The notes under the pieces were generated by a model. It was not told the DNA's origin. It saw only the letters and a program-made list of their open reading frames with translations, and did not search any database. A DNA stretch of 64,000 bases from Robertmurraya korlensis NBRC 107688 (GTDB lineage: Bacteria; Bacillota; Bacilli; Bacillales; Cytobacillaceae). Positions 1 through 8,856 of the stretch are shown here, one piece after another. The position numbers were made by a program, and so were the translations under genes. Every line of letters starts with the position of its first letter. The stretch's first letter is position 1. The stretch lies in contig NZ_BCVH01000002.1 in NCBI RefSeq assembly GCF_001591645.1, positions 248,001 to 312,000 of the forward strand, written 5' to 3'.

Positions 1-1003
1 CGTCACGGTGCAGCATCGCTGCATGTGAATGGATGTAGCGTGTAGCAATCGTAATTGCCAAGGACGGAGCGCCTTTATGAGAAATATGAATGGAACCAGC
101 ATCTGTTCCACCGCCCGCAATGGCATCAAATTGATATGGAATTCCAAGTTCGTCTGCAGTGTCAGTAACTAAATCTCTTAGTCCCTTATGAGACACCATG
201 CTTGCATCATATAAAATAATCTGTGGGCCTTTGCCCATTTTACTTTGTGCTTCCTTTTCAGATACACCAGGAGTGTCCCCTGCGATCCCAACATCTACTC
301 CGAAGCCAATATCAGGCTCGATTGTTGCAGCCGAAGTACGGGCACCACGTAAGCCCACCTCTTCTTGAACACTTCCAACCCCGTACACAATATTTGGATG
401 CTCTTCATTCTTTAATTGCTTCAAAACATCTATCGCAATGGCACAGCCAATACGATTATCCCAAGCTTTTGCTAATAAAAGTTTTTCATTGTTCATAACG
501 GTAAACTCAAAGTATGGAACAACCATGTCACCAGGGCGTACTCCCCACTCTGTTGCTTCGTCACGACTTGATGCACCAATATCAATAAACATTTCTTTAA
601 TTTCTACAGGCTTTTTCCTAGCTTCAGGAGACAAGATATGTGGTGGCTTTGAGCCAATCACTCCCGTTAGATCGCCCTTTCTTGTCACAATCGTCACTCG
701 CTGTGCTAACATAACCTGTGACCACCAGCCACCAACCGTTTGGAAGCGTAGAAACCCTTTATCATCAATTTGTGTGATCATGAAACCTACTTCATCCAAA
801 TGTCCAGCGACCATTACCTTTGGACCGTTCGCGTCTCCCACTTTTTTAGCTATTAAGCTTCCAAGTCCATCAGTTGTTACTTCATCCGCATAAGGAGCGA
901 TATGCTTATTCATAACTTCTCTTGGCTCACGCTCATTTCCCGGAATCCCTTTTGCATCTGTTAGTTCCTTGAGCATTGCTAAAGTCTCATCAAGCTTCGT
1001 CAT
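1..1003 (-). CDS. ysdC: M42 family metallo-aminopeptidase (YsdC-like), 3' end cut off by the window
   Basis: Cobalt- or zinc-dependent cytosolic aminopeptidase/endoglucanase-like M42 family, which trims peptides. About 334 residues are visible and the C-terminus lies beyond position 1. Expected metal-site residues are present: H68 in [11 protein letters not shown]182 in AKAWDNR, the E214-E215 pair in [10 protein letters not shown]237, and H325 in RYIHSHAAM. The ATG at 1001-1003 is preceded by AAGGGAG at good spacing. In B. subtilis ysdC lies close to ysdA/ysdB and rplT, as here. Family assignment is firm; the exact substrate is unknown. Confidence 0.93.
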   Translation of the reverse strand, partial: MTKLDETLAMLKELTDAKGIPGNEREPREVMNKHIAPYADEVTTDGLGSLIAKKVGDANGPKVMVAGHLDEVGFMITQIDDKGFLRFQTVGGWWSQVMLAQRVTIVTRKGDLTGVIGSKPPHILSPEARKKPVEIKEMFIDIGASSRDEATEWGVRPGDMVVPYFEFTVMNNEKLLLAKAWDNRIGCAIAIDVLKQLKNEEHPNIVYGVGSVQEEVGLRGARTSAATIEPDIGFGVDVGIAGDTPGVSEKEAQSKMGKGPQIILYDASMVSHKGLRDLVTDTADELGIPYQFDAIAGGGTDAGSIHISHKGAPSLAITIATRYIHSHAAMLHRD

Positions 1004-1074
1004 TTATTTCGACTCCCTTAATATGTATTCTATTAATAGTATACTAGCTACATGTTAATTGCACAAAGTATAAG

Positions 1075-1569
1075 TCAGTACCCTTCCTTCTGCCTTTTAT
1101 AATTTACTTCATTTTTAGAGATATATGCTTCTTTTATCTCTTCGGACGAAAAACCAAGCATTTTACCTAAAACAAAATAACTTTCTAACATATGACGATA
1201 CGCATCTAAGGTCCTTTCTCCAGAAAAGCGATGAACGGTTTCATACATGGTTAAAAATTGATTAGTGACATTTTCCTCAACTAACACAAGATCTTCTATA
1301 TGTACATTGTGGTCAAATGCACAATCAAGGCCTAATGATAAAATGAAATGAACCCCATCTACAAATTCCTCAAGAATGACTTCTTTAGGGGAAGCTCCTT
1401 TTACACTCCAAAACTTAAAGCAACGTGTCTCATTTGCTAGTTCCCCTAATTCAACTAACAGCGCTAGAACCTTTCGACTAATTAGACTATCTGTTTGTAA
1501 TTGGTGGGTTTTTGCTATATGTTCATCCAAACCTTTTTGCATCTCAAACAACTCTCGTAAATCCATCAT
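1075..1569 (-). CDS. dUTP diphosphatase, all-alpha (dUTPase_2) family
   Basis: Probably hydrolyses dUTP to dUMP and PPi, or acts on a similar nucleotide (all-alpha NTP pyrophosphohydrolases, MazG-related). About 164 residues. The metal-binding pattern ExxE ... EExxD is visible in ELGELANETRCFKFW followed by LEEFVDGVHF. The frame stays open to a GTG at 1626, but the extra residues are low-complexity and unlike the family. I place the start at the paired ATG codons (1569 or 1566) before DLRELFEMQ; no strong ribosome site distinguishes these from the ATG at 1578. It is divergent from ysdB. Family call good, exact start uncertain. Confidence 0.8.
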   Translation of the reverse strand: MMDLRELFEMQKGLDEHIAKTHQLQTDSLISRKVLALLVELGELANETRCFKFWSVKGASPKEVILEEFVDGVHFILSLGLDCAFDHNVHIEDLVLVEENVTNQFLTMYETVHRFSGERTLDAYRHMLESYFVLGKMLGFSSEEIKEAYISKNEVNYKRQKEGY

Positions 1570-1643
1570 TTCACTCATTTCTATGTATATTACTTTAATC
1601 ATAATGAAAGTAAGAAAAAAATTCACTTAAAAGCAATAATTTA

Positions 1644-1670
1644 TGAAACCTTTTTCGAATGAAACACGTA
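1644..1670 (+). promoter_or_regulatory. sigma-W-like promoter of ysdB
   Basis: TGAAAC at 1644-1649 and CGTA at 1667-1670 match the sigma-W -35 and -10 elements, with a 17-base spacer where 16 is usual. It lies 34 bases upstream of the ysdB start. B. subtilis ysdB is a known sigma-W regulon member, which supports the reading. Confidence 0.7.
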
Positions 1671-1703
1671 TATAAGGTAAAATTTAAAGTGGAGGGCTTA
1701 AGT

Positions 1704-2084
1704 ATGATGTGGCTTCTACGTATGCTCCTAATTGCATTTATCTTATTTTTAATATACAGTGCCTTCAAATTTGTGTTAAATCCAAAACGAAAATTGGAGC
1801 TAGCTCACGAGCAAAAACAATTCTTTTTACTTGATGATATAAAAAATGTTCGAAAGAATTTCCTCTTAACTTATAAAGGAGTTCTGTTCGAAGGCGAAAA
1901 ATACTTAGGTACAACCGAAAATACCTTTGAGGTTGTTTCCATTTTCATTTGGCCCCATAGTACTGCTGCATTAAATGGTTTGTCAAAAGAAGATTTCCGT
2001 TACATCGAAATGGAAGTAGCTGTATTTTATCCAAATGCAAAAATTGACTGGAAAAGTCCCATTCATGAATTTATGAAAAAATAA
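1704..2084 (+). CDS. ysdB: Sigma-W pathway protein YsdB
   Basis: Small membrane-anchored protein of the envelope-stress (sigma-W) response; molecular role unknown. 126 residues: an N-terminal membrane helix (about residues 3-22, LLRMLLIAFILFLIYSAF) followed by a soluble domain. The ATG at 1704 is chosen because GGAGGG (1691-1696) sits seven bases upstream; an in-frame ATG at 1659 overlaps the promoter and has no ribosome site. It is a single gene, ending in a bidirectional terminator shared with the convergent membrane protein gene. Confidence 0.85.
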   Translation: MMWLLRMLLIAFILFLIYSAFKFVLNPKRKLELAHEQKQFFLLDDIKNVRKNFLLTYKGVLFEGEKYLGTTENTFEVVSIFIWPHSTAALNGLSKEDFRYIEMEVAVFYPNAKIDWKSPIHEFMKK

Positions 2085-2117
2085 ACGTTCAAGGGCGAAA
2101 ACCCCCTGAACGTTTTT
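2083..2117. terminator. Bidirectional terminator, ysdB / TVP38 gene
   Basis: Inverted repeat AAACGTTCAAGGG / CCCCTGAACGTTT with a T-run on the + side and an A-run on the left, so it can end transcription from both convergent genes. Confidence 0.8.
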
Positions 2118-2118
2118 A

Positions 2119-2706
2119 CTATCCCTGCTTCTCTAATTTTGTTTCCTTAAAAAAGTCTCCCCACTTAATGATGGTCATTTTCTCCCTTAACAAATAAACA
2201 AGAATGGATAAAGAAAACAGAATAATTACGATCATCGTTGGTGTAAATTGACTAATAAATTGCCCAAAGACAGTGTAGAAGAAAGCCAATGGGAGATTTG
2301 TAATAAACGTAGCCTTAAAATACTCCTTGAAGCCTCGGTGTCTTTCCATTAAACAAAAATTTAATAGCTGATAATGAACAAAAGGAACAAGGCGTAAAAT
2401 TGATATCTGACTAACCGTTAAATTCCGATACTCACCAAACCACTTTTTCCGAATCGAAGACAGTTTCTCCTGTGTCCGCGGAAATCTTGAAACGAGAACA
2501 AAAAAGAGTACACTGCTAATCATTAATCCAATGAGCGAGTATATAGTACCCGCCACCGTCCCAAAAAGAACTCCACCAGCAATACAAATGATAACTACAG
2601 GAATAAATAAAAACTGTCGTAATGTATGGAAAATAACAAAAATAATCGGGGTGAAAACTCCACCAGCCTGAAACATGACAAGAAGTAATGCTAAATCCTC
2701 ATTCAA
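2119..2706 (-). CDS. TVP38/TMEM64 (VTT domain, DedA-like) membrane protein
   Basis: Multi-pass inner-membrane protein of the SNARE-associated/VTT family, whose members are implicated in lipid scrambling or small-solute transport. 195 residues with about five hydrophobic segments. The typical G-x-x-x-G-T-x-x-[ST] run is seen in GGVLFGTVAGTIYSLIG, and a central RFPRT...FGEYR re-entrant region follows. It resembles B. subtilis YtxB, but there ytxB lies near ytxC, so the symbol is withheld. Probably monocistronic. Function not established. Confidence 0.8.
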   Translation of the reverse strand: MNEDLALLLVMFQAGGVFTPIIFVIFHTLRQFLFIPVVIICIAGGVLFGTVAGTIYSLIGLMISSVLFFVLVSRFPRTQEKLSSIRKKWFGEYRNLTVSQISILRLVPFVHYQLLNFCLMERHRGFKEYFKATFITNLPLAFFYTVFGQFISQFTPTMIVIILFSLSILVYLLREKMTIIKWGDFFKETKLEKQG

Positions 2707-2784
2707 ATGATCACCCTCTTAAGCAGTTTCTAGATGTCTATTACAGCTTATCGAGGAGGGTCCATTTCTATGACAACTATTCCC

Positions 2785-3051
2785 TTAATTCCATACAAAG
2801 AAAACCAATAGACCGATTTGAAGAACGGTCAAAAACGGCAATCCCCACTTAAAGCTTTGATGCTTTGTTTTATGACGGAAACACTTCATTCCTATCAAAG
2901 CGCCTAATGCTCCGCCAATAAAAGCGAATTGCCAGAGTGTCGATTCTCTAATTCGATATTCATTCTTTTTAGCCTTCTGCTTATCAGCATACATCACCAG
3001 ACAACTGACCATATTTATTACTAATAAATAAATAGAAATATAAGTAAGCAT
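2785..3051 (-). CDS. ysdA: DUF1294 small membrane protein YsdA
   Basis: 88-residue membrane protein with three hydrophobic segments (about 3-22, 42-58, 69-87). It carries the DUF1294 hallmarks YADKQKAKKNEYRIRE (ADK-x-A near the N-terminus) and the GG-x-x-GAL-x-G glycine run before RHKTKHQSF. No function is known for the family. Its position next to rplT matches ysdA of B. subtilis. A ribosome site (GAGGAGGT) precedes the ATG at 3051. Confidence 0.85.
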   Translation of the reverse strand: MLTYISIYLLVINMVSCLVMYADKQKAKKNEYRIRESTLWQFAFIGGALGALIGMKCFRHKTKHQSFKWGLPFLTVLQIGLLVFFVWN

Positions 3052-3073
3052 ATGTACCTCCTCGAAACATTAA

Positions 3074-3105
3074 AAAAGCCACTCTCTACTTAGAGAATGG
3101 CTTTT
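3074..3105 (-). terminator. Terminator of the infC-rpmI-rplT operon
   Basis: On the minus strand AAAGCCATTCTCTA / AGAGAGTGGCTTT forms a stem followed by TTTTTTA, 18 bases after the rplT stop. Confidence 0.85.
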
Positions 3106-3122
3106 ATAGACTTATAAGTCAA

Positions 3123-3482
3123 TTATTTTGCAAGGCTTTGCTTAGCTGCATCAGCTAATTGAGCAAATGCTTTTTCATCGCTTACTGCAAGTTCAGCAAG
3201 CATTTTACGGTTTACTTCGATACCTGCAACGCTTAAACCGTGCATTAAACGGCTGTAAGAAAGACCGTTCATGCGAGCTGCTGCATTGATACGAGTGATC
3301 CATAATTTACGGAAGTCGCGCTTCTTTTGGCGACGATCGCGGAATGCATACATTAGAGATTTCATAACCTGTTGGTTAGCTACTTTATATAATGTATGTT
3401 TTGAACCATAATAACCTTTTGCTAATTTAATAACTTTTTTACGACGTCTGCGAGTTACTGTACCGCCTTTAACACGTGGCAT
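3123..3482 (-). CDS. rplT: 50S ribosomal protein L20
   Basis: Large-subunit assembly protein that binds 23S rRNA; in Bacillus it also represses its own operon by binding the infC leader. 119 residues, the normal length, with a very basic N-terminal arm ([19 protein letters not shown]) and the conserved [17 protein letters not shown] segment. Third gene of infC-rpmI-rplT, 23 bases after rpmI, followed by the operon terminator. Confidence 0.98.
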   Translation of the reverse strand: MPRVKGGTVTRRRRKKVIKLAKGYYGSKHTLYKVANQQVMKSLMYAFRDRRQKKRDFRKLWITRINAAARMNGLSYSRLMHGLSVAGIEVNRKMLAELAVSDEKAFAQLADAAKQSLAK

Positions 3483-3505
3483 ATGTTTTCCCTCCTAATT
3501 TGCAA

Positions 3506-3706
3506 TTACTTAAGATTTACTAGTAAGTTACGGATGCGCTTGTAATCGCCTGAAGAAACTAGAGTTCCTTTACGAAGCTTACGCTTTTGCTTTGTAGATT
3601 TGTTAGCGAATAAATGGCTTCTGTAAGCATGTGAACGCTTCAGTTTACCAGATCCTGTTCTCTTGAAACGCTTTGCTGCGCCGCGGTGAGTTTTCATTTT
3701 TGGCAT
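3506..3706 (-). CDS. rpmI: 50S ribosomal protein L35
   Basis: Small basic ribosomal protein, 66 residues, with the family start [18 protein letters not shown] and the conserved [12 protein letters not shown] block. It sits between infC (16 bases upstream) and rplT in the standard operon, so the three are made from one transcript under L20 control. AGGAGG lies directly before the ATG. Confidence 0.98.
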   Translation of the reverse strand: MPKMKTHRGAAKRFKRTGSGKLKRSHAYRSHLFANKSTKQKRKLRKGTLVSSGDYKRIRNLLVNLK

Positions 3707-3722
3707 TAGGGATTCCTCCTCA

Positions 3723-4238
3723 TTACTTGTCGTTTTTAGGTGCTAATGTCATGAACATGCTTCTGCCATCCATTTTCGGATGAGATTCCACTGTTGCTAC
3801 TTCTTTACAAGCTTCTGCAAAGCGGACTAAAACACGTTGTCCGATCTCTTTATGTGTAATTGCACGACCTTTAAATCGAATCGATGCTTTTACTTTATCG
3901 CCTTTTTCCAAGAATTTAATCGCATTACGTAACTTTGTATTAAAGTCATGCTCATCAATGGTTGGGCTAAGTCGAACTTCTTTAGTAGTAATAATTTTTT
4001 GATTTTTACGTGCTTCTTTATCCTTTTTCTGCTGTTCAAACTTAAACTTACCATAGTCCATAATACGAGCTACTGGTGGTTTAGCGTTTGGAGCAACAAG
4101 AACAACGTCAAGATTTACACGTGTAGCAATCTCAAGTGCTTCGATTTTTGTTTTAATGCCTAGTTGTTCGCCATTTTGATCAATTAGACGTACTTCGCGG
4201 GCACGAATACCCTCGTTCAACAACATGTCTTTGCTAAT
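3723..4238 (-). CDS. infC: Translation initiation factor IF-3, ATT start
   Basis: IF-3 binds the 30S subunit, keeps 50S off and checks start-codon pairing. N-terminal domain ([20 protein letters not shown]), a lysine-rich linker ([18 protein letters not shown]) and the C-terminal domain with [13 protein letters not shown]-type motif are all present. The ATG at 4226 has no ribosome site at proper distance, but an in-frame ATT at 4236-4238 lies eight bases after GGAGGTG, giving (M)SKDMLLNEG and 171 residues. A rare AUU start is known for infC and lets IF-3 limit its own synthesis; applying that here is inference. Confidence 0.95.
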   Translation of the reverse strand: MSKDMLLNEGIRAREVRLIDQNGEQLGIKTKIEALEIATRVNLDVVLVAPNAKPPVARIMDYGKFKFEQQKKDKEARKNQKIITTKEVRLSPTIDEHDFNTKLRNAIKFLEKGDKVKASIRFKGRAITHKEIGQRVLVRFAEACKEVATVESHPKMDGRSMFMTLAPKNDK

Positions 4239-4255
4239 AGCTGGACACCTCCAAG

Positions 4256-4455
4256 GTTTAATGCGAATACAACGTTTGGGTTAAGAAGAATTCATTTTCA
4301 ATAAGAAAAATAAAAAAAGTGCGGATGAACACACCCACACTTTACGATACCCATACGGTAATAAGCCTTTTCGTAAAACCTGCCAACTGCCCTAGGCGTC
4401 AATCAGGTGAGAAGCGGGTGCTTCTTCTTTATCTCAAACTCGTATTCAATTTACC
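4256..4455 (-). ncRNA. L20 leader (autoregulatory attenuator of infC-rpmI-rplT)
   Basis: The roughly 200-base untranslated leader of infC contains a 12-bp hairpin, AAAGTGTGGGTG / CATCCGCACTTT (4316-4343), followed by a U-run at 4311-4315, well before the infC ribosome site. Upstream segments ACGAAAAGG and ATCGTAAAG could form competing structure. This is the arrangement of the Bacillus L20 leader, in which L20 binding favours the terminator. Assigned from position and architecture; no covariance search was run. Confidence 0.8.
4316..4343 (-). terminator. Attenuator hairpin within the L20 leader
   Basis: Twelve-pair stem (two or three G-U pairs) with a TGTT loop, followed by five T residues at 4315-4311 in the minus-strand reading. 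It lies between the infC promoter and the infC start. Confidence 0.85.
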
Positions 4456-4461
4456 TAAGCA

Positions 4462-4490
4462 ACTATATCACATTAAAATAGTCATGTCAA
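4462..4490 (-). promoter_or_regulatory. Sigma-A promoter of infC-rpmI-rplT
   Basis: On the minus strand TTGACA (4490-4485) and TATAGT (4467-4462) are separated by 17 bases. The -35 is a perfect consensus. Transcription should start near 4455, giving the long leader described above. Confidence 0.85.
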
Positions 4491-4565
4491 CGAAACACTG
4501 TTTTATCACAACGAAATGAATTGTATCAAAAATATACGTTTGTGGCAATACCTTTTCAAAAAAAT

Positions 4566-4595
4566 AAACATAAAGAGGATGATTACTCATCCTCC
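4566..4595 (-). terminator. Terminator of thrS
   Basis: Minus strand GAGGATGA gtaa TCATCCTC followed by a T-rich tract (TTTATGTTTATTTTTTT), just after the thrS stop. Confidence 0.75.
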
Positions 4596-4608
4596 CACGC
4601 GAAAATAT

Positions 4609-6540
4609 TTAGCGTTTCACTTCATTTTTCAAAGCTTCAATGAACGTTTCAAAGGAAACAACCTCTGATTTCTGCTCTCCATATTTTCGTACATTCACTG
4701 CCTTCTCTGCCACTTCATTGTCACCAACAACTAGCATGTAAGGAGTCTTTTGCATTTGTGCTTCACGAATCTTGTAACCAATCTTCTCATTACGATCATC
4801 GATTTCGACACGAATTCCTTCTGCCTGAAGAAGCTCTTGAACTTGCTTCGCGTAGTCAAAGTGTACATCAGGAGAAACAGGAATCACTTGAACCTGTACA
4901 GGTGCTAACCAAGTAGGAAAAGCTCCTTTGTATTCTTCGATTAAAAACGCAACAAAACGCTCCATCGTTGAAACGACTCCACGGTGAATAACTACAGGAC
5001 GGTGCTGTTTTCCATCCTCGCCCACGTAGCTTAAATCAAAGCGTTCTGGTAATAAGAAGTCTAATTGGACAGTAGAAAGGGTTTCTTCCTTTCCAAGAGC
5101 TGTCTTCACCTGAACATCGAGTTTCGGACCATAAAAAGCCGCTTCACCCTCTGCTTCAAAATAATTTAACCCTAGGTCATCCATTGCTTCTTTTAACATG
5201 CTTTGAGCCTTTTCCCACATTTGATCATCATCAAAATACTTTTCTTTATCTTCAGGATCTCGGTAAGATAGGCGGAACGAGTAGTCATTGATGTTAAAAT
5301 CCTTGTATACTTCGAGCACCAAACCTACCACTCGTTTAAACTCATCCTTAATTTGATCTGGACGAACGAAGATATGTGCATCGTTTAACGTCATCCCACG
5401 CACACGTTGAAGGCCAGATAATGCCCCAGACATCTCGTAGCGGTGCATAGTTCCAAGCTCGGCAATACGAATAGGAAGCTCACGATAACTATGAATACCG
5501 TGCTTATAAATCATCATATGGTGCGGACAATTCATCGGACGAAGAACCAGCTGCTCATTGTCCATCTCCATAACCGGGAACATGTCTTCTTGATAGTGAT
5601 CCCAATGTCCTGATGTTTTATATAAATCAACACTTCCCATCACCGGAGTGTACACATGGTCATAACCAAGGCGCGACTCTTTATCAACGATGTATCTCTC
5701 GATAATACGACGTATTGTAGCACCCTTTGGTAACCACATCGGAAGACCTTGTCCTACTTTTTGAGAGTTCATAAATAAGTTTAATTCTTTACCAATCTTC
5801 CTATGGTCACGCTCTTTTGCTTCTTCAAGAAGACGCAAATGCTCTGCCAAGTCTTCTTTCTTAAAGAAAGCCGTTCCGTAAATACGCTGAAGCATCTTGT
5901 TATCGCTATCACCTCTCCAGTAAGCACCAGCAATACTAAGAAGCTTAACTTCCTTTAATTTTCCTGTTGATGGAACATGTACCCCGCGACATAAGTCAAA
6001 GAAGTCACCTTGTTCATAGAGAGTGACTGTTTCTCCAGCAGGAATAGCTTCAATCAACTCGAGCTTGTATTCATCGCCAATCTCTTTGTAAAGTTCAATC
6101 GCCTCTTCACGACTTACCTCCTTACGAACGATTTCGATGTTTTCATTAATAATTTTTTTCATTTCTTTTTCAATTAGCGGGAGATCCTCTGGTGTTAATG
6201 ATTCCTCAATGTCTACATCGTAGTAGAATCCACCTTCAATTACTGGACCAACGCCAAGCTTAACATTTTTGTAAAGGCGCTTAATCGCTTGTGCCATTAA
6301 GTGGGCACTACTATGTCTAAGGATTTCAAGTGCTTCTGCGCTATCCTGAGTGACAATTTCAATTGCTCCATCTTGCTCAATCGGACGTTTAAGATCATAC
6401 AATTGGCCATCTACTTTTCCAGCCAATGCCTTCTTTTTAAGCCCTGGGCTAATGGAGGCAGCAACATCTTCTGTTGTTGCTCCAAACGGAAACTCCTTTA
6501 CTGCTCCGTCAGGGAACGTTAGATTTACAACATTTGACAT
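4609..6540 (-). CDS. thrS: Threonyl-tRNA synthetase
   Basis: Charges tRNA-Thr with threonine. 643 residues with the full class II layout: N-terminal TGS domain (about 1-63), the editing domain with [10 protein letters not shown] (around 76) and the C-x-x-x-H site in [10 protein letters not shown], the catalytic core (about 240-535) with the zinc-site cysteine in RPMNCPHHM, and the C-terminal anticodon-binding domain. The ATG at 6540 follows AGGAGG. Expression is governed by a T-box leader directly upstream, and the gene has its own terminator, so it is likely monocistronic. Confidence 0.98.
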   Translation of the reverse strand: MSNVVNLTFPDGAVKEFPFGATTEDVAASISPGLKKKALAGKVDGQLYDLKRPIEQDGAIEIVTQDSAEALEILRHSSAHLMAQAIKRLYKNVKLGVGPVIEGGFYYDVDIEESLTPEDLPLIEKEMKKIINENIEIVRKEVSREEAIELYKEIGDEYKLELIEAIPAGETVTLYEQGDFFDLCRGVHVPSTGKLKEVKLLSIAGAYWRGDSDNKMLQRIYGTAFFKKEDLAEHLRLLEEAKERDHRKIGKELNLFMNSQKVGQGLPMWLPKGATIRRIIERYIVDKESRLGYDHVYTPVMGSVDLYKTSGHWDHYQEDMFPVMEMDNEQLVLRPMNCPHHMMIYKHGIHSYRELPIRIAELGTMHRYEMSGALSGLQRVRGMTLNDAHIFVRPDQIKDEFKRVVGLVLEVYKDFNINDYSFRLSYRDPEDKEKYFDDDQMWEKAQSMLKEAMDDLGLNYFEAEGEAAFYGPKLDVQVKTALGKEETLSTVQLDFLLPERFDLSYVGEDGKQHRPVVIHRGVVSTMERFVAFLIEEYKGAFPTWLAPVQVQVIPVSPDVHFDYAKQVQELLQAEGIRVEIDDRNEKIGYKIREAQMQKTPYMLVVGDNEVAEKAVNVRKYGEQKSEVVSFETFIEALKNEVKR

Positions 6541-6561
6541 AACTATTTCCTCCTAAAATGT

Positions 6562-6850
6562 AAAATTAAATAAAAAAACTCATCCCTCGGAAAGGGACGA
6601 GTTTATTAACAACACGTGGTTCCACCCTAATTTTCACTTTGACGAATCATCAAAATGACTTTAGATAAATAGATAACGGACTTTTCCCGTCAGCCCATAC
6701 TTAAATAAATTGTTCAAGGCTGATGTTTAGAGGTGGTAAGCTATTCAATCGTGTTAGGAAGTTTCCAGCCAAGCCTTCCCTCTCTGATAACCGTATACAA
6801 AACGCTCATATCCTCATCATAACATTTATATCATATAGTTGTACCTTATT
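6562..6850 (-). promoter_or_regulatory. T-box riboswitch (threonine) in the thrS leader
   Basis: The minus-strand leader contains the T-box sequence AGGGTGGAACCACGTG (complement of about 6612-6628) followed by a terminator hairpin, CTCGTCCCTTT / GAGGGATGAG, and a T7 run at about 6569-6602. In Stem I the AGAGAGG strand pairs with CCTCT, and the codon just before it is ACC (6737-6735), a threonine codon in specifier position. Uncharged tRNA-Thr should therefore allow readthrough into thrS. Confidence 0.92.
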
Positions 6851-6858
6851 ATGTACGT

Positions 6859-6887
6859 ATTATAGTTTGTTCATTAGAGAAAAGCAA
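6859..6887 (-). promoter_or_regulatory. Sigma-A promoter of thrS
   Basis: Minus strand TTGCTT (6887-6882), 17-base spacer, perfect TATAAT (6864-6859). The predicted start near 6852 begins the T-box leader. Confidence 0.8.
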
Positions 6888-6895
6888 GTATCTAT

Positions 6896-7759
6896 CTAGA
6901 AATTCTCATCAGCGGCGAGGGCAAAATTCCTTTTACGATCATGAAATAAGTTCATTGCTGATACAACGACTCTTTCCTCAAAAAGATTACAGATGGTTCG
7001 AACCAATGGCTGTTCCGGCTCATCAGTGTATAAATATATCTTTTTGGGGGCAATTGAAAGTAATGGAGCAATCGTTACACTATCAATGTAGACTGGGTGA
7101 TTAGAAAGAAGTTTTCGATCAATAAGCTGGAGGATTTCCTTTCTCCTTAACTCATAGAATTCCTCATCAAAAAATGTAATGGAATCAGAGACAATTAAAT
7201 GGATCACCTTTTTGATTGTGCTCCTTCCAGCTAAAAAATCTCTGAGTGTATGGACAAAGATTTGATAATCTTGTTCAAGCTTATACTCATCAATCGCAAC
7301 CTCTACTACCCTCTCTATGAGAGAGGTAATGGACCGCAGTCGAAAACGAAGAAAAGAGTCAAACGAGAAAGACAAACGCTGGGAGAGCAATTCATTGATA
7401 GCTGACTCCACCAGGTTGTTTAGCTCATTCACGTCAACAAACGATAGTAGCTCCCTCCTGTTTCCGTCTACAATCGAAGTAATAATATCTAATATTTGCT
7501 CCTGTTCATGTTCGTCCTCATAACAAAAATGCTTCTTTAAAATTTCTCGAGACCAATCTATGAATTTGATTTCCTGAATAAACTGTCCAAATGCTTTTTT
7601 CACAACCACATCTTCAAGTTTTGCATCGCATTTTACTATATGTTTATCTTCGATAAGAAGAGTATCATGATTCAAATGGAGTGAGGACTGTGCGTGTTTC
7701 CTTAGCAATTGGTGAAATCTTTTCGCATCCTCTTTATTTTGGAAAATGATCTCAATCAA
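6896..7759 (-). CDS. ytxC: Sporulation protein YtxC
   Basis: Putative sporulation protein of unknown molecular role, 287 residues, no membrane segment or signal peptide. It matches YtxC in position between dnaI and thrS and in length, with the family-like LLSQRLSFSFDSFLRFRLR segment in the middle and a C-terminal stretch ending LFHDRKRNFALAADENF. The start is a TTG at 7759 preceded by a GGGGGGATTTGG tract. Recognition rests on synteny plus the mid-protein FDSFLRFRL signature. Confidence 0.8.
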   Translation of the reverse strand: MIEIIFQNKEDAKRFHQLLRKHAQSSLHLNHDTLLIEDKHIVKCDAKLEDVVVKKAFGQFIQEIKFIDWSREILKKHFCYEDEHEQEQILDIITSIVDGNRRELLSFVDVNELNNLVESAINELLSQRLSFSFDSFLRFRLRSITSLIERVVEVAIDEYKLEQDYQIFVHTLRDFLAGRSTIKKVIHLIVSDSITFFDEEFYELRRKEILQLIDRKLLSNHPVYIDSVTIAPLLSIAPKKIYLYTDEPEQPLVRTICNLFEERVVVSAMNLFHDRKRNFALAADENF

Positions 7760-7864
7760 CCAAATCCCCCCTTTTTATGAAATCAACGCTCCGAAAGGTC
7801 CATGCATGCATGTGACTTTCCACAGTCTCTGCTTTCATGTATATGGGGAACTTGGTCAAAATAG

Positions 7865-7902
7865 AATAAGAGCCCGTGGACTTTTTCCACAGGCTCTTAT
7901 TT
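7865..7902 (-). terminator. Terminator of the nrdR-dnaB-dnaI operon
   Basis: AATAAGAGCC-CGTGGA / TCCAC-AGGCTCTTATT, a stem of about 16 pairs immediately after the dnaI stop on the minus strand. Confidence 0.75.
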
Positions 7903-7906
7903 TCAC

Positions 7907-8845
7907 TTATTTTCTTCTATTTGGTCCATCCACTTGGACCGGGGTCGCTAGATATCTTATCCTCTCTAGAAGCCTTCTTGCCTTCATCTTCTCTTCTTCT
8001 CCACGTTGACTATAGGTTAAATGTACTTCTAACCCGTCAAAGTCAAAATTAGAGGTAAAGAAAGTAGGGAGGTTTTCAAGCATACGGAATTGGAGAATCG
8101 TTCCCAACACTTCATCCCTTGCCCAGCTTGACATCGTCTCTGCACCTATATCATCAATCATTAAAACCGGTACTCTCTTCACTTTTTCAATTTTTTCATT
8201 CAGTGTAGAATTACCGATGGAGCTCTTTAATTCTCTGATCAGTTCTGGAAAATAGACAATCATAGAAGAGACTTTTTTCTTTGCAAGATCATTTGCAATC
8301 GCTCCAAGTAAATAAGATTTTCCGACACCGAATTTCCCATACAAATATAGTCCCTTTTGCATTGTATCGGGATGATAATTAAGGATGAAATCAGCAGCTA
8401 GATCAATTGCTTCTAACCTTCCTGCATAATCCCCCTCAGTGTCTATGTCGGAAAAACTAGCCTTCAAAATTTCTTTTGGCATATACATACTTTGAATGAG
8501 TTTTTCACTTTTCCTTCTTTCATCCGCCATAACCTTTCTTGGACAACGGTCATAATGAATCTCTATGCTTCCACGTACAAGAACTAATTCCGGCTGATAG
8601 CCTTGCATAATATTTTTACAACTCTCAAGACTTGGACACTCCGTACATTCCGTACATTGTGTTGAGTACTCATAGAGCTTGGCCAAATTTCGCTCAATCA
8701 TTTGGCTCGTAAGGATGTCACTGTGCTTCGCAATAAATTCTCGGATATCCGGATGTTGCATCACTTGTCTTTTTTGTCGTTCGTACCGCTCCTGAAAGCT
8801 TGGGCTAGCTGCAAGTTTTTTTAATGTTTCGTTGATGGGTTCCAA
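7907..8845 (-). CDS. dnaI: Primosomal protein DnaI (helicase loader)
   Basis: AAA+ ATPase that loads the replicative helicase DnaC onto DNA together with DnaB and DnaD. 312 residues. The N-terminal helicase-binding domain carries a cysteine cluster (C64, C67, C70, C76, with H98 and C101 nearby) that fits its zinc site. The Walker A motif GKFGVGKS is at 170-177 and Walker B VLMIDDIGAE follows. TTG start at 8845 after AGGAGGTG. It lies 11 bases after dnaB, as in other Bacillus. Confidence 0.95.
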   Translation of the reverse strand: MEPINETLKKLAASPSFQERYERQKRQVMQHPDIREFIAKHSDILTSQMIERNLAKLYEYSTQCTECTECPSLESCKNIMQGYQPELVLVRGSIEIHYDRCPRKVMADERRKSEKLIQSMYMPKEILKASFSDIDTEGDYAGRLEAIDLAADFILNYHPDTMQKGLYLYGKFGVGKSYLLGAIANDLAKKKVSSMIVYFPELIRELKSSIGNSTLNEKIEKVKRVPVLMIDDIGAETMSSWARDEVLGTILQFRMLENLPTFFTSNFDFDGLEVHLTYSQRGEEEKMKARRLLERIRYLATPVQVDGPNRRK

Positions 8846-8856
8846 ACACTCACCTC

